Source: Vibrio thalassae
Lineage (GTDB): Bacteria > Pseudomonadota > Gammaproteobacteria > Enterobacterales > Vibrionaceae
Direction of reading: 5' to 3'
Length of the DNA stretch: 64,000 nucleotides
Assembly (NCBI RefSeq): GCF_900089835.1
Contig: NZ_OANU01000008.1
Span: forward strand, 30,096 to 94,095
Of the stretch, positions 50,760 to 61,457 are shown one piece after another (the first letter of the stretch is position 1; every line of letters begins with the position of its first letter). The notes beneath the pieces are model-generated. The model made no database searches. It was not told the origin of the DNA and worked only from the letters and a program-made list of their open reading frames with translations. The position numbers and the translations under genes are program-made.

Positions 50760-51569
50760 ATGAAATTCAATGTTAAGAATTTACTTGCAATCGCAGCCGC
50801 GGCATCGGCGCTGGTTCTAGCGGGTTGTGGTGAGAAAGAAGCCGACACGAACAAAATCAAAGTAGGTGTCATGGCGGGCGCAGAAGCGCAAGTAGCCGAA
50901 GTAGCTGCAAAAGTCGCTAAAGAAAAATACAACCTCGATGTGGAACTCGTTACCTTTACCGATTACGTAACGCCAAACGCAGCGCTAGATGATGGCTCCA
51001 TCGATATTAACGCTTTTCAACACAAGCCATATTTAGATCAACAAGTGACTGACCGTAATTACAAGCTGACTATCGCTGGTAACACATTCGTTTACCCAAT
51101 TGCAGGTTACTCAAAGCAAGTAAAATCTTTGGATGAAATCGAAGATGGCGCTCGCATCGCAGTACCAAACGATCCCACTAACCTAGGTCGTTCACTATTA
51201 CTGCTTGAGCAGCAAGGCTTAATCACACTGCGTGATGGTGTTGGCCTATTAGCGACTGTTCGTGACATTGAAAGTAACCCAAAAAACCTCACTATCGTCG
51301 AGCTAGATGCTGCACAGTTACCTCGTTCACTGGATGACGTTGCTCTATCTGTCATCAACACGACCTATGCCAGCTCCATTGACCTGACTCCTCAAAAAGA
51401 CGGTGTATTCGTTGAAGACAAAGAGTCTCCATACGTAAACCTCATCGTGGCACGTGAGGACGACGTAAACGCTGAGAACGTACAAAACTTCGTAAAAGCA
51501 TACCAAACTGACGAAGTCTACAATGCGGCTTCTGACATCTTCAAAGGTGGTGTCGTTAAAGGCTGGTAA
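50760..51569 (+). CDS. metQ: Methionine-binding lipoprotein MetQ
   Basis: 269 residues. The lipobox is LVLAGC-GEK. NlpA/MetQ family stretches include VGVMAGAEAQVAEVAAKVAKEKYN, VTFTDYVTPNAALDDGSIDINAFQHKPYLD and PNDPTNLGRSLLLLEQQGLI. It delivers methionine to MetNI from the periplasm. Third gene of the operon, preceded by AAGGAGAGAGTC and followed by a terminator. Confidence 0.96.
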   Translation: MKFNVKNLLAIAAAASALVLAGCGEKEADTNKIKVGVMAGAEAQVAEVAAKVAKEKYNLDVELVTFTDYVTPNAALDDGSIDINAFQHKPYLDQQVTDRNYKLTIAGNTFVYPIAGYSKQVKSLDEIEDGARIAVPNDPTNLGRSLLLLEQQGLITLRDGVGLLATVRDIESNPKNLTIVELDAAQLPRSLDDVALSVINTTYASSIDLTPQKDGVFVEDKESPYVNLIVAREDDVNAENVQNFVKAYQTDEVYNAASDIFKGGVVKGW

Positions 51570-51592
51570 TCATTCGCTTTTAACTCAGATAC

Positions 51593-51626
51593 AAAAAAGG
51601 TTGACGCATCTCGCTTCAACCTTTTT
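51593..51626. terminator. Terminator between metQ and the DUF2310 gene
   Basis: AAAAAGGTTGA and TCAACCTTTTT pair across a loop that can form a short inner GC pair; A and T runs flank it, so it can act in both directions. Confidence 0.85.
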
Positions 51627-51654
51627 ACGTTCTACATCCTGAATGCAAACGGTT

Positions 51655-52431
51655 CTACTTCAGATGATCCCAAGAGATATTCGATACAATTCGGCAGGCA
51701 TTGCATTTGAAATAGAAAATGTCATGCAGAGGCTCATCAAGTAACCATTCACCACCACATTTAGGACATTTCCGCGCTTGCTCTTCTGCTAGATCTTTCC
51801 CGCCTACTTTGTAGAGATAGTAATAGGTCGGAATCTGCGTGATGTATTCAATACGTCCACGAATATCCCAACCGCGGCGGAAAATATCGCTACCAATGTC
51901 CGATAACTCTCGCAAAGCCGCGTGCTCCGCTTTACATCCACCCGCCATCTGAATTTCATCACAAGCTTGCCATTCAGTTTGCCATTTAATGACCGATTTA
52001 TGATCGCCATTTAACGTGGGAGGATTTCGATAGAGCGGAATAGGCAATAAAGTCTCACCACTGCGAAGTGGAGAGCAAGTATGCACATAGGTAGTATAAA
52101 GCACCTGCCAACTCGGTACTTCCTCTTCCGCTGCTTGCTCTGAGTTAATATCACGCCCTAACAATCGTACTTTAGGTGCCAACAAACAAGCATCAGATAA
52201 CCGCTTTAGGCAGACTTTGACAAAATCAGAATGGTGCTTGGGGTGCAGGCTCTCTTGCTCAGGACACACTGCTCGAACAAAAAACTCCCCTTCTCCCATG
52301 ACGATTGGAAATTCACGACCTAAGACCTGGCCGTTATAACGCAGCGCATCCATCAGGCTATTAATGCCTTTTTCTACGGCACTGATCGTAGTGTTATCAA
52401 AACACTCAAAATGAAGCTCAACGACATACAT
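51655..52431 (-). CDS. DUF2310 zinc-ribbon protein
   Basis: 258 residues. The N-terminal part (MYVVELHFECFD...GEGEFFVRAVCPEQESL) and the WQVLYTTYVHTCSPLRSGETLLPIPLYR core match the family. The C-terminal zinc ribbon has CPKCGGEW and KCNAC. It is annotated in other vibrios as a possible nucleic-acid-binding protein; the function is not known. It lies 2 bases downstream of syd on the same strand, so the two are probably cotranscribed. Confidence 0.85.
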   Translation of the reverse strand: MYVVELHFECFDNTTISAVEKGINSLMDALRYNGQVLGREFPIVMGEGEFFVRAVCPEQESLHPKHHSDFVKVCLKRLSDACLLAPKVRLLGRDINSEQAAEEEVPSWQVLYTTYVHTCSPLRSGETLLPIPLYRNPPTLNGDHKSVIKWQTEWQACDEIQMAGGCKAEHAALRELSDIGSDIFRRGWDIRGRIEYITQIPTYYYLYKVGGKDLAEEQARKCPKCGGEWLLDEPLHDIFYFKCNACRIVSNISWDHLK

Positions 52432-52433
52432 AA

Positions 52434-52979
52434 TTAAACGTTCGGCTCCAATCCATCAAGGAAGGTGGCAATATCATCGGCCACAACATCTCGTCTGTCA
52501 GTCCCTAGACGCTCAAGAATCACATTTCCAGTGATGTTACAGATTGAAATCACATCCATATCAGCATCAGTGACAGCGATAAACACCGTAGGCTTAAGTT
52601 TCAACCTTCTTTGTGTGACTAAATGGCCCAAAATATTCTCTTGCAAGCGAGTAAAATCGTCGTCACTCCAAACTTGAAGTAACGTCAATTCATTACCCTG
52701 CCACGTCGCCTCCATATCTGCACTGTATTGATGGCCATAGAACGCTTTGATGTCATCATGAAGGCCTAACTCGATCCCTTGCTCTATATTTTCAAGCATT
52801 TCAGGAGTGTCACGAAGGCAAGATGTCCAATAAACCTGTTGTTCGTCTTTGCTATCAATACATGGTGAAACCAATCCATGCAGTTCTTCACTTGCAGGAA
52901 GCGTTTGATGTTTTTCTTGCCATGCTTGTTGATAGCGTTTTGAAAACGCCTCCAAAGCTTGTTGTACACTTTGATTCAT
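52434..52979 (-). CDS. syd: SecY-interacting protein Syd
   Basis: 181 residues from the ATG at 52979 (GGAGAGAAT upstream). Family stretches are [49 protein letters not shown] and [18 protein letters not shown]. Syd binds SecY at the cytoplasmic face and is thought to monitor translocon assembly. Divergent from queF across about 110 bases. Confidence 0.93.
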   Translation of the reverse strand: MNQSVQQALEAFSKRYQQAWQEKHQTLPASEELHGLVSPCIDSKDEQQVYWTSCLRDTPEMLENIEQGIELGLHDDIKAFYGHQYSADMEATWQGNELTLLQVWSDDDFTRLQENILGHLVTQRRLKLKPTVFIAVTDADMDVISICNITGNVILERLGTDRRDVVADDIATFLDGLEPNV

Positions 52980-53088
52980 ATTCTCTCCGGTTGCCCTTGC
53001 TTGTAACGCCTTTTGCCGCGACAAAGGATGACAGCGATTCAGGGATCTCGTAAAATTCAGCTTATTCTAATCGAAATATCACACAATT

Positions 53089-53934
53089 ATGAGCAAATAT
53101 TCCAACGCTAAAGAGCTTTCAGGTCTCACCCTTGGTCAAAAAACCGAGTACGCCAATCACTACGATGCCAGTTTACTGCAACCGGTACCAAGAAGCTTAA
53201 ATCGTGATGACCTTGAGCTTGGAGACACATTACCATTCCAAGGGTGTGATATTTGGACTTTGTATGAAATTTCATGGCTCAACGCAAAGGGATTACCTCA
53301 AGTTGCGATCGGTGAAGTCTCCATTCCAGCAACCAGCGCCAACCTTATTGAATCCAAGTCATTTAAGCTGTACTTAAACAGCTACAACCAAACACGCTTT
53401 GACTCTTGGGAACAAGTACAAACGACGTTGGCCACAGACCTCTCAAACTGCGCTGGCGAAACCGTCAGCGTTACATTGATTCCGGTTGCCGATTTCGAAA
53501 ACAGTAAGATTGTGGGTATGGCAGGTGACTGTATTGATGACCAAGATATTACTATCGATAACTACGAGTTTGATGCAGAACTGCTTAAAGGAGCAGCGGG
53601 TGATGAAGTGGTCGAAGAAGCCCTTCATAGTCACTTGCTTAAATCGAACTGTTTGATCACCAACCAACCTGATTGGGGTAGTGTTGAAATACAATATCAA
53701 GGCGCCAAGATTAACCGAGAGGCCCTGCTGCGCTACTTGGTTTCATTTCGTGAACACAACGAGTTCCACGAACAATGCGTTGAGCGAATTTTCACGGATT
53801 TGATGCAATACTATAACCCGACTAAGTTAACCGTGTATGCAAGATATACACGTCGTGGTGGCTTGGATATTAATCCCTATCGCTCAAATCAACATCAGGC
53901 TCCTGAGCATAATGCTCGTATGGCAAGACAGTAA
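53089..53934 (+). CDS. queF: NADPH-dependent 7-cyano-7-deazaguanine reductase QueF
   Basis: 281 residues, the long (two-domain, type II) form. The nucleophilic Cys lies in [19 protein letters not shown], and [14 protein letters not shown] is the conserved substrate-binding stretch. The NADPH-binding E(S/L)[11 protein letters not shown] motif is present ([17 protein letters not shown]). It reduces preQ0 to preQ1 for queuosine in tRNA. Confidence 0.96.
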   Translation: MSKYSNAKELSGLTLGQKTEYANHYDASLLQPVPRSLNRDDLELGDTLPFQGCDIWTLYEISWLNAKGLPQVAIGEVSIPATSANLIESKSFKLYLNSYNQTRFDSWEQVQTTLATDLSNCAGETVSVTLIPVADFENSKIVGMAGDCIDDQDITIDNYEFDAELLKGAAGDEVVEEALHSHLLKSNCLITNQPDWGSVEIQYQGAKINREALLRYLVSFREHNEFHEQCVERIFTDLMQYYNPTKLTVYARYTRRGGLDINPYRSNQHQAPEHNARMARQ

Positions 53935-53950
53935 CCTCTAACTTCAGGAA

Positions 53951-56233
53951 ATGGACACATTCATGGGCTCTAAATTTTGGGTTGTATTAGGGGTTTTTGC
54001 AGCACTTTTAAGTCATCTAGTACTAGCAAACGCCTCTTCCTCGTTTACTTCTCCCATTCTGGTTGAAGCGGATAAGTGGGTCGAGATAGAGCCTAGCAAA
54101 GCGCTAGAGATCGCCAATGACTATCTAACAAATCGAAGCTTATCAGAGCCCAATGATGATCGCTTACCTAACTTGTCCCGCGACGATACCGACCAACGCA
54201 TTCGAACCCCCATTAGTACGGTGCACGCGTTGATCATCGCTTCTCAAGCTGAATTCAACTTAGGTCGCGTCCGTGAAGCCTTGCAGGGCTTGGATAAAGC
54301 CGAAGCCATAACGAAGCAATATCATCTACTGTTTTTAGAGCTGGATGTTCGTATCCTCAACACACGCCTATTGTGGCTTAGCGATGGCGAAGGGGCAAGG
54401 GCACTGGATGCACTCAGACATATTGAGAACGATCTTGAAACCATCCGTAAGGGACAGAGCATTGCCAATCGTACCAGTTATCGCATTAAGATCTTGCAAG
54501 CTGAGATAGCGTCGGCAGAAAATGAATACGAGCTCGCCAATCATATGTATCAGAAGGCGAATGCGTTCATCCCTCAAGCTAAGTTATCAAAGTGGGCGGT
54601 TGAATATCATACCGCTTATGGGGAGCACTTTCTTCGTTACCGACGTTATAACGAGGCACTATCCGAACTGCTATTAGCCTACTGGACTGCCATCGAGCTA
54701 AATAGCAGCGATCAATTAGCCCACATTAATCAGCTTCTAGCACAACTATTCATGCAGCGTCGGGTTTTAGACAAAGCTCTTGAGCACTTATCACAAGCGG
54801 CCGACTTTTACGGGAATTATCCTGAAGCACCGATCTTAGCTGACGTGCTAAAACTCATGGGCGATATCTATTTTCTTCAAGGGAAATACAATTTAGCCTT
54901 GGTTCATTACTTCAATGTTATCGATCATCAGGCAACAGATAAAAACATTGAGAAAGTGATCGATATTCGCATTAGCTTGGCATCGACTTATTTGCAGCTC
55001 TATAACTATCCGCTAGCCGAGCAGTACCTGACCCGGGCAGAAAGCTTGCTCAGCTATGCCGATTATCCGGCACTCAAAGCACGCGCTGCGCTGCTTTACG
55101 CAGGTCTGGCGTACCAACAACGAAAAAAAGATAAAGTGATCGAACACGCAACCATAGCGCTTGAGCTAAGCAGATCACTTAACCAAACGTCGCTTGAACA
55201 GCAAGCGCACCAATTACTTGCACTGGGCTATGAGCAACAAGGTCATTACCAAGAAGCGTTAGCAGAAATCAAGAAAGCAAATTCGCTACGTATTCACCAA
55301 CAAGATCAGCTCAACCAAATCAGCGAAGATGCCTTTAGAAAACAAAAGCAGTTTGTCGAACAAGGTCTGCATTACGAAGCCCAAGATCAGAAGCTGAAAG
55401 AAGCGCTAGAAAAGCAAAAGAAATTCCAAAAAGTCGCTTTGGGTCTATTCTTTGCTCTGTCCGTCATAGCTCTTATAGCATTTCGTTTGTTCTATGTTTC
55501 CCGACGTAATAAAGCGGAACTTAAGGAGCTTAATGATACCCTGTTTTCTCATGCTCGATCCGGTTTACCAAATCTACGTCTACTGAACGCCAAATTACCA
55601 AGTTCATTACTACGTACTCAAAGCCATTTCGAACAATGGCAAGTTGGGGAGCTTATTCACGAGCCCCTGAGTGACCGCCTTCGCTTTGTCATGATAGACC
55701 TGCCATTCCTAAGAAACATGTACCTCCAAAACGGGTATAAATCAGGCTTGGAATTGGAACGTGCATTTGGTGAGTTTATTCGCAACAAGATAGAGAACCC
55801 TGCACGTATTTACCATTTCTCAGACGCTAACCTGCTTTATATCGAACCGAGTATTAAGCCTCGCACTGCTGAGAGTTTGTTTGAAGAAATTCAAAGCTGG
55901 GTAGATGAATTTGAGCCAAATCGACACATCAATCGCATCGTCCGCGTGGGTATGGCTAATTATCCGTTTTTGCCACGCGCCTACACGGCTATTAATGACA
56001 AAGAACTGTTGGATATCTTACTCATCGCTACATATATGGCGCGAGACGTTAGTATGAAAGAAAGTAAGAGTCATTGGGTCTATTTAAAGGCGATAGACAA
56101 CGCTCCTGCTGCCAGTTTGGCAACTGAAGATATCCGACAAGCGTGTCGAACCGCGATAAAACAAGGACTAATAAAAGTCCATTCATCCTCTCAGAATGAG
56201 GACGGGTTCAAAAAAATACTGACTAGTGAGTAA
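53951..56233 (+). CDS. TPR sensor-like membrane protein with degenerate GGDEF domain
   Basis: 760 residues from the ATG at 53951; an ATG at 53963 directly before the signal peptide fits the ribosome binding site better. After the signal peptide (FWVVLGVFAALLSHLVLANA) come periplasmic TPR-type helical repeats (about 80-450), a coiled coil (about 455-490) and a membrane helix (about 493-515). The C-terminal domain aligns with a GGDEF fold (HARSGLPNLRLL, RFVMIDLPFLRNMY...NGYKSGLELERAFGEF), but the catalytic loop reads HFSDANLLYIEP, with no GGDEF or I-site. It is probably not a diguanylate cyclase; it may bind c-di-GMP or signal through contacts with the next gene's product. Confidence 0.78.
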   Translation: MDTFMGSKFWVVLGVFAALLSHLVLANASSSFTSPILVEADKWVEIEPSKALEIANDYLTNRSLSEPNDDRLPNLSRDDTDQRIRTPISTVHALIIASQAEFNLGRVREALQGLDKAEAITKQYHLLFLELDVRILNTRLLWLSDGEGARALDALRHIENDLETIRKGQSIANRTSYRIKILQAEIASAENEYELANHMYQKANAFIPQAKLSKWAVEYHTAYGEHFLRYRRYNEALSELLLAYWTAIELNSSDQLAHINQLLAQLFMQRRVLDKALEHLSQAADFYGNYPEAPILADVLKLMGDIYFLQGKYNLALVHYFNVIDHQATDKNIEKVIDIRISLASTYLQLYNYPLAEQYLTRAESLLSYADYPALKARAALLYAGLAYQQRKKDKVIEHATIALELSRSLNQTSLEQQAHQLLALGYEQQGHYQEALAEIKKANSLRIHQQDQLNQISEDAFRKQKQFVEQGLHYEAQDQKLKEALEKQKKFQKVALGLFFALSVIALIAFRLFYVSRRNKAELKELNDTLFSHARSGLPNLRLLNAKLPSSLLRTQSHFEQWQVGELIHEPLSDRLRFVMIDLPFLRNMYLQNGYKSGLELERAFGEFIRNKIENPARIYHFSDANLLYIEPSIKPRTAESLFEEIQSWVDEFEPNRHINRIVRVGMANYPFLPRAYTAINDKELLDILLIATYMARDVSMKESKSHWVYLKAIDNAPAASLATEDIRQACRTAIKQGLIKVHSSSQNEDGFKKILTSE

Positions 56234-56337
56234 AAATCCTGCACTTGAATGCAAGATTACGTGACGTTGTGATGTTTTTTGATATTATCAATCAATACTT
56301 CAATAAGTTTGACAACTAGTTTATTTTTATAGGATTT

Positions 56338-57906
56338 ATGGGCTCACAGGATAGCGAGACAATGGAGAATCTCCACCAGCTTAGAATGCAGTTGGAGCAA
56401 TTACGTGTTGCTCAACGTGACGCATCGCTGAAATCTCGTCGCGAGCAAACTATTCTCAAACGATTTATTGCTACGCTTAGCCATGCCCATATCGGTTCGC
56501 ACTCGCGAATTGACGAAAAATTGATTGAATTACGCCATGAGTTAGAGCATAACAAAGACATCAGTAGCTTGGTGCCTAAGTTTGCAATTTTGGATCGCCT
56601 GATCGGTCAAAAGGCAGTTACCATGGAAAAACAACACAACTCACTGGAAGAGCAAACCCAACGCAGCGGAGAAACATTACAGCGTGTCTCTGGACTTCCT
56701 GCGCAAATCAAACGTGATTTACGTGCGATCCTCGCCTATAACGACCCTAACTCGCTCAAATTGACCGACAACGCGGTAAAGCTTCTAGCCATTTATGAAC
56801 GCGCGATTAAGATCATCACCTCTAATTCAGCCTTAATGACCAAAGAACCTGAGTTCAGTGCGGATGCGGCCTTGTTACTCACGTTGGGTGATGAGCTGCA
56901 AAACTTAATTACCGAGCTTGATTTTGATGGAGAGCCCGGCGAGCAACTGTTCGAGATTCGTTCTAAGCTACTTACTGATGCTTCAGGTAACAACCTACTT
57001 GAGCTGACACTGCAAGTATTACGTTTGGTTATCGACGCCACCAAGTACGAGCGTCGCACCTCCGAGCAATTCTTGGAGCGAGTCAATACCTCCCTGTCTT
57101 CTTCATTGAGAAGTCATGCTCAAAACCTCGACCAGAATCAGATCTACTACGAACAGCGTCAAATAATGAGTAAAGAGCTCAGTGACTTAGTAACAACAGG
57201 TCAACATCGCCTCGCAAACTTACAAGATGCAGAAGACGCTAAGCGAACCATGAATCCATTGTTTGCTCAGCTCGCGTCGCTAACCGAGCGATTGCAACAT
57301 GCCGAAGCGCGAGAACAAGCTCTTTTAGATAGAATGACGCACAGCAACAACCAACTTGAGTCCCTTTACGATGTAACGCAAGACTATCGACGCCGTCTAG
57401 AAGATCAATCGAAGCGCATGCTGCTAGACCCTCTAACTAAGGTCTACAACCGCACTGCTTTGCTGGATAAACTTGAGATCGAATATCGTCGCTGGCTTAA
57501 AAATCAGCACCCGCTTTGGGTCATTATCTTTGATATCGATAAATTCAAGAGCATCAACCATAACTTCGGCTATAGTGCTGGAGACAAGGCTCTGAAAATT
57601 ATCGCTAAAACTATTTCAAGCACCGTTGCAAAAACCGATACAGTTGCTCGCTTCTCTGGCGAAGAGTTTGTGTTGATTATGCCTGAGCAAAATGAAGCAC
57701 ATTGCCAAGCAAAAGTTAGAGAAATACAAAATAAAATCAGCAACTTACCTTTTAAATTCCGTGATAAGCTGATCACTATCACGTTATCAGCCGCAAGCAC
57801 AGCCTTTAGCCATAACGACACCCCTGATGAAGTCCTTGAGCGTTTGCACAAAACCATTGCTCATACTCAAAAGTTAGGCCCTAACCAATTGGCTTGGAAA
57901 CCTTAG
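56338..57906 (+). CDS. GGDEF diguanylate cyclase with SGEEF signature
   Basis: 522 residues, no signal peptide or membrane helix. The N-terminal 340 residues are helical and coiled-coil. The GGDEF domain (about 360-520) has DPLTKVYNRTALLDKL, IIFDIDKFKSINHNFGYSAGDKAL and RFSGEEFVLIMPE, with the signature SGEEF at 440-444. The residues for magnesium and GTP are kept apart from Gly to Ser at the first position, so activity is plausible. The inhibitory site RxxD is AKTD (431-434), lacking the Arg, so product inhibition should be lost. It follows the degenerate GGDEF gene by 104 bases. Confidence 0.85.
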   Translation: MGSQDSETMENLHQLRMQLEQLRVAQRDASLKSRREQTILKRFIATLSHAHIGSHSRIDEKLIELRHELEHNKDISSLVPKFAILDRLIGQKAVTMEKQHNSLEEQTQRSGETLQRVSGLPAQIKRDLRAILAYNDPNSLKLTDNAVKLLAIYERAIKIITSNSALMTKEPEFSADAALLLTLGDELQNLITELDFDGEPGEQLFEIRSKLLTDASGNNLLELTLQVLRLVIDATKYERRTSEQFLERVNTSLSSSLRSHAQNLDQNQIYYEQRQIMSKELSDLVTTGQHRLANLQDAEDAKRTMNPLFAQLASLTERLQHAEAREQALLDRMTHSNNQLESLYDVTQDYRRRLEDQSKRMLLDPLTKVYNRTALLDKLEIEYRRWLKNQHPLWVIIFDIDKFKSINHNFGYSAGDKALKIIAKTISSTVAKTDTVARFSGEEFVLIMPEQNEAHCQAKVREIQNKISNLPFKFRDKLITITLSAASTAFSHNDTPDEVLERLHKTIAHTQKLGPNQLAWKP

Positions 57907-58143
57907 ACCTCTTATATTTTTCAAATAGTTATAGAAACTTGCCTCACATTTGCTAATCTAATAGTTGTCTGTGTAGTTAACCGCACCATGTGATCGCAGC
58001 TAAACTCACAGCCAATAACTATAACAACATGAATAACTAAGGCGATTGCTCCACTGTCTGATATTTGATTCTGAGCTTTCTACCCATAAATAAAGACAGT
58101 CGCGAGACACCAATCGCTTTCGATTCTAGAAAAGGAAATGCCT
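57907..58143. other. Gap before ppnN
   Basis: About 240 bases without a gene; it should contain the ppnN promoter. AAAAGGAA before the start acts as ribosome binding site. No terminator hairpin was recognised after the diguanylate cyclase gene. Confidence 0.4.
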
Positions 58144-59505
58144 ATGATCACACATATTAGCCCTGCTGGGAGTATGGATCTGCTGTCTCAGCTAGAAGTA
58201 GAGCGTCTTAAAAAAACCGCTTCTAGTGACCTTTACCAGCTTTACCGAAACTGTACGCTAGCAGTGCTCAACTCAGGCAGCCATACCGATAACTCAAAAG
58301 AGCTGCTCGACAAGTATCAAACTTTTGATGTCAATGTGATGCGCCGTGAGCGAGGCATCAAGCTCGAATTAACCAATCCGCCGGAACATGCGTTCGTGGA
58401 CGGCCAAATCATCAAAGGTATCCAAGAACACCTCTTTTCAGTGCTTCGCGACATCGTCTACGTCAACATGCATTTAGCCGATAGTCAGCGATTGAATTTG
58501 ACCAACGCTACTCATATCACCAACTTAGTGTTTGGTATCTTGCGTAATGCGGGCACCTTGATTCCGGGTATCGAGCCTAACTTAATCGTCTGCTGGGGCG
58601 GACACTCCATCAATCCGACCGAATACCAATACACTCGCGAGGTTGGTAACGAGCTTGGTCTGCGAGAGCTTAATATTTGTACTGGCTGTGGCCCTGGCGC
58701 CATGGAAGGCCCGATGAAAGGCGCTGCCATCGGTCATGCCAAACAGCGTTATACCGAGCAACGTTATCTTGGTCTAACCGAACCATCAATCATTGCGGCA
58801 GAGCCACCAAACCCTATCGTCAATGAACTGGTCATCATGCCTGACATTGAAAAACGTTTAGAAGCGTTTGTTCGAATTGCCCACGGCATCATTATTTTCC
58901 CAGGCGGCCCAGGTACGGCAGAAGAGTTGTTATATATCCTTGGTATCATGATGCACCCTAAGAACGCCGACCAACCTATGCCTATCGTCCTCACAGGGCC
59001 AAAAGAGAGCGAAGCCTACTTCCGCTCAATTGATGAGTTTGTGCGTTCAACGTTGGGTGAGGAAGCGACCAAGTATTATCAGATCGTCATCGATAATCCA
59101 GAGAAAGCCGCACAAATCATGAAGCAAGCGATGCCTAAAGTGAAAGAACATCGCAAACAAACCGGTGATGCCTACAGCTACAACTGGTCATTGCATATTG
59201 AGCCGGAGTTCCAGCTGCCATTCGACCCAACTCATGAGAATATGGCAGAACTCGATTTACATCTAAATCAGCGACCAGAAAACCTTGCTGCGACGTTACG
59301 TCAAGCATTCTCAGGAATAGTCGCCGGTAATGTAAAAGCGGAAGGTATCAAAGAGATCGAAAGACATGGGCCGTTTATCATTGACGGCGATAAGGCGTTA
59401 ATGAGAAAAATGGACCGACTGTTAGGCGATTTCGTAGCGCAGCAGCGAATGAAATTACCTGGTTCGGAATATGTGCCGTGTTACCGAATCGCTAACGGCG
59501 AATAA
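58144..59505 (+). CDS. ppnN: Pyrimidine/purine-nucleotide 5'-monophosphate nucleosidase PpnN
   Basis: 453 residues from the ATG at 58144, matching the E. coli start ([17 protein letters not shown]); an ATG two codons upstream is possible. LOG-family core: [63 protein letters not shown]. It cleaves nucleoside monophosphates to base and ribose 5-phosphate, and in E. coli is stimulated by (p)ppGpp. A hairpin directly follows, before xni. Confidence 0.95.
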   Translation: MITHISPAGSMDLLSQLEVERLKKTASSDLYQLYRNCTLAVLNSGSHTDNSKELLDKYQTFDVNVMRRERGIKLELTNPPEHAFVDGQIIKGIQEHLFSVLRDIVYVNMHLADSQRLNLTNATHITNLVFGILRNAGTLIPGIEPNLIVCWGGHSINPTEYQYTREVGNELGLRELNICTGCGPGAMEGPMKGAAIGHAKQRYTEQRYLGLTEPSIIAAEPPNPIVNELVIMPDIEKRLEAFVRIAHGIIIFPGGPGTAEELLYILGIMMHPKNADQPMPIVLTGPKESEAYFRSIDEFVRSTLGEEATKYYQIVIDNPEKAAQIMKQAMPKVKEHRKQTGDAYSYNWSLHIEPEFQLPFDPTHENMAELDLHLNQRPENLAATLRQAFSGIVAGNVKAEGIKEIERHGPFIIDGDKALMRKMDRLLGDFVAQQRMKLPGSEYVPCYRIANGE

Positions 59506-59538
59506 AACACTGAAACTCAACCGAAGATTATTTACAAT

Positions 59539-59562
59539 AAGGCCACGTTCTCAAGTGGCCTT
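59539..59562 (+). terminator. Hairpin between ppnN and the xni start codon
   Basis: AAGGCCAC pairs perfectly with GTGGCCTT around an 8-base loop. The AAATTT that follows is only 6 bases before the xni ATG. It may terminate ppnN transcripts or fold near the xni start; no Shine-Dalgarno is left for xni. Confidence 0.6.
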
Positions 59563-59568
59563 AAATTT

Positions 59569-60351
59569 ATGTCAATTCATCTCGTTATTATCGATGCACT
59601 CAATCTCATCCGCCGAGTACATGCGGTTCAACCCGACCCAACAGATATCGACAGAACCATTCAAACCACCTCAAGAACCTTACATCGCATTTTAAATGAG
59701 GCTAACCCGACGCACATCATCGCGGTCTTTGATCACCATGAACAAGACCGAGGATGGCGAGCTGAGCTTCTTCCAGAATACAAACAAAACCGTAAACCTA
59801 TGCCCGAGCCTTTGTTCAATGGCTTGGAGAAGATTCAGGATGCATGGTGGCAATTAGGTATCGATTCTTTGCTGTCAGAGGGCGATGAGGCTGATGACTT
59901 GGTAGCCACATTAGCGGTCAAAGTGGCCAGCCACAACAAGACTGTCACTATTATTTCGACTGACAAAGGCTATTGCCAGATACTCTCGCCAACGTTACAA
60001 ATTCGTGATTACTTCCAACACCGTTGGCTAGATGCTCCGTTTATTGAACAAGAGTTTGGTGTCAAACCTGAGCAGCTTGCCGACTATTGGGGGTTAACCG
60101 GGATCAGTTCATCTCAAGTGCCAGGTGTGCCAGGAATAGGCCCTAAGGCAGCGAAGGAAATCCTCAATCAATTCCAAGATATTGAGTCGGCGTATGCCTC
60201 AGAAACATTGGCGGCCAAATACCGCAAAAAGTTGGATGAGCATATTGAAATGGCAAGAAAGTGTAAGCAGGTTGCGGCACTCAAAACCGACATTGAATTA
60301 GGCTTTAATTTACAGGATATTCGATTTGAGGGCTCAAGCACTCAGTCTTAA
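59569..60351 (+). CDS. xni: Flap endonuclease Xni (ExoIX)
   Basis: 260 residues. It begins SIHLVIIDALNLIRRVHAVQ, as in E. coli Xni, and the FEN-type metal residues lie in EGDEADDLVATLA and STDKGYCQ; GIPGIGPK-type helix-hairpin-helix reads VPGIGPKAAKEIL. Xni is the DNA polymerase I 5'-nuclease paralogue, processing flaps. The start codon lies 6 bases after a stable hairpin, without a recognisable ribosome binding site. Convergent with rlmM. Confidence 0.92.
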   Translation: MSIHLVIIDALNLIRRVHAVQPDPTDIDRTIQTTSRTLHRILNEANPTHIIAVFDHHEQDRGWRAELLPEYKQNRKPMPEPLFNGLEKIQDAWWQLGIDSLLSEGDEADDLVATLAVKVASHNKTVTIISTDKGYCQILSPTLQIRDYFQHRWLDAPFIEQEFGVKPEQLADYWGLTGISSSQVPGVPGIGPKAAKEILNQFQDIESAYASETLAAKYRKKLDEHIEMARKCKQVAALKTDIELGFNLQDIRFEGSSTQS

Positions 60352-60365
60352 GCCCTCAACACGCT

Positions 60366-61457
60366 TTAGTGAGGTGAGATGTTGGATAGCACTTGAATGT
60401 GCACCGTGATCTCTTCACGGTCATGATACAAGTGCTTAGCTTGAAGCTTAAACTTCACCTTGTTTTCGATTAAGAACATCTTAAGGTTTTCAATATCTTG
60501 AAGAACCTCATCATAGCGACCCTTCATTGGTAACTTGAGGTTAAAGATAGTCTCTTTGGCCCAGCCACGTATCAACCACTCACCCATCAGATGAGCAACC
60601 CGAGCTGGCTTCTCCACCATATCACACACCAACCACGTGACATTTTTACGTGGCGGCTCAAACTTAAAACCATCGACTTGATGATGCTTAACTTGCCCCG
60701 TATTCATCAAGCTGTCTGCCATCATGCCATTATCGATAGCATGAACAAACATCGAACGACGCACTAATTGATACGTCCAACCGCCTGGACAAGCACCTAA
60801 ATCAACACCCCACATACCTGATGCCAATCGAGTGTCCCACTCTTCTTTCGGGATGAAGACATGGAATGCTTCTTCAAGCTTTAATGTTGAGCGACTTGGC
60901 GCATCAGCAGGAAACTTAAGACGAGGGATACCCATGAAAAACGCTGAGCTGTTTTCTGGATAGGAGTAACCGACAAAACAGTGTCCAGAACGAATAAAGC
61001 AAATATGCAGCACTGGCTTCTTGCTGTGCTCTTTATTGAACAGATAGCCCTTACCACGCATCGCTTGACGAACCGGTACCGTGAACTTACGGCAGAACTT
61101 AAGTAGTTCTTTCGCTTCATTGGTATCTGGGGTCTCAATACGTAAATCACCGCAACGAGGAAACGACTCGATGGACTCCAGTGACTCGAGAAGCGGAGTA
61201 ATACGGTCTTCTGCTGGGAGTGACTCTAGCTCACTGGCAATGGCGAACATTTGACGAGCAAAAATCAGTGACTGAAAATCAATTTCACGAATCAATCTAT
61301 CTGCATCGCCTGCTTGGTAACATTCAAATATTACATAGCCAGAGTTATTCTTAACTCTAGGAAAGCCGAAGACTTCTATCGCATTCGCCTTGTCTTGAAT
61401 CTCACCTGCACACTCTTTTTCGAATCCAGAGCGGCAATAAAGCATTACTTGTTTCAC
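60366..61457 (-). CDS. rlmM: 23S rRNA C2498 2'-O-ribose methyltransferase RlmM
   Basis: 363 residues. The N-terminal THUMP-like domain ([13 protein letters not shown]...[16 protein letters not shown]) precedes a Rossmann methyltransferase with SAM motif [15 protein letters not shown] and catalytic-type [10 protein letters not shown]. It methylates C2498 in 23S rRNA. The start overlaps ygdD by 4 bases, so it is the last gene of the gcvA operon. Confidence 0.95.
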   Translation of the reverse strand: MKQVMLYCRSGFEKECAGEIQDKANAIEVFGFPRVKNNSGYVIFECYQAGDADRLIREIDFQSLIFARQMFAIASELESLPAEDRITPLLESLESIESFPRCGDLRIETPDTNEAKELLKFCRKFTVPVRQAMRGKGYLFNKEHSKKPVLHICFIRSGHCFVGYSYPENSSAFFMGIPRLKFPADAPSRSTLKLEEAFHVFIPKEEWDTRLASGMWGVDLGACPGGWTYQLVRRSMFVHAIDNGMMADSLMNTGQVKHHQVDGFKFEPPRKNVTWLVCDMVEKPARVAHLMGEWLIRGWAKETIFNLKLPMKGRYDEVLQDIENLKMFLIENKVKFKLQAKHLYHDREEITVHIQVLSNISPH

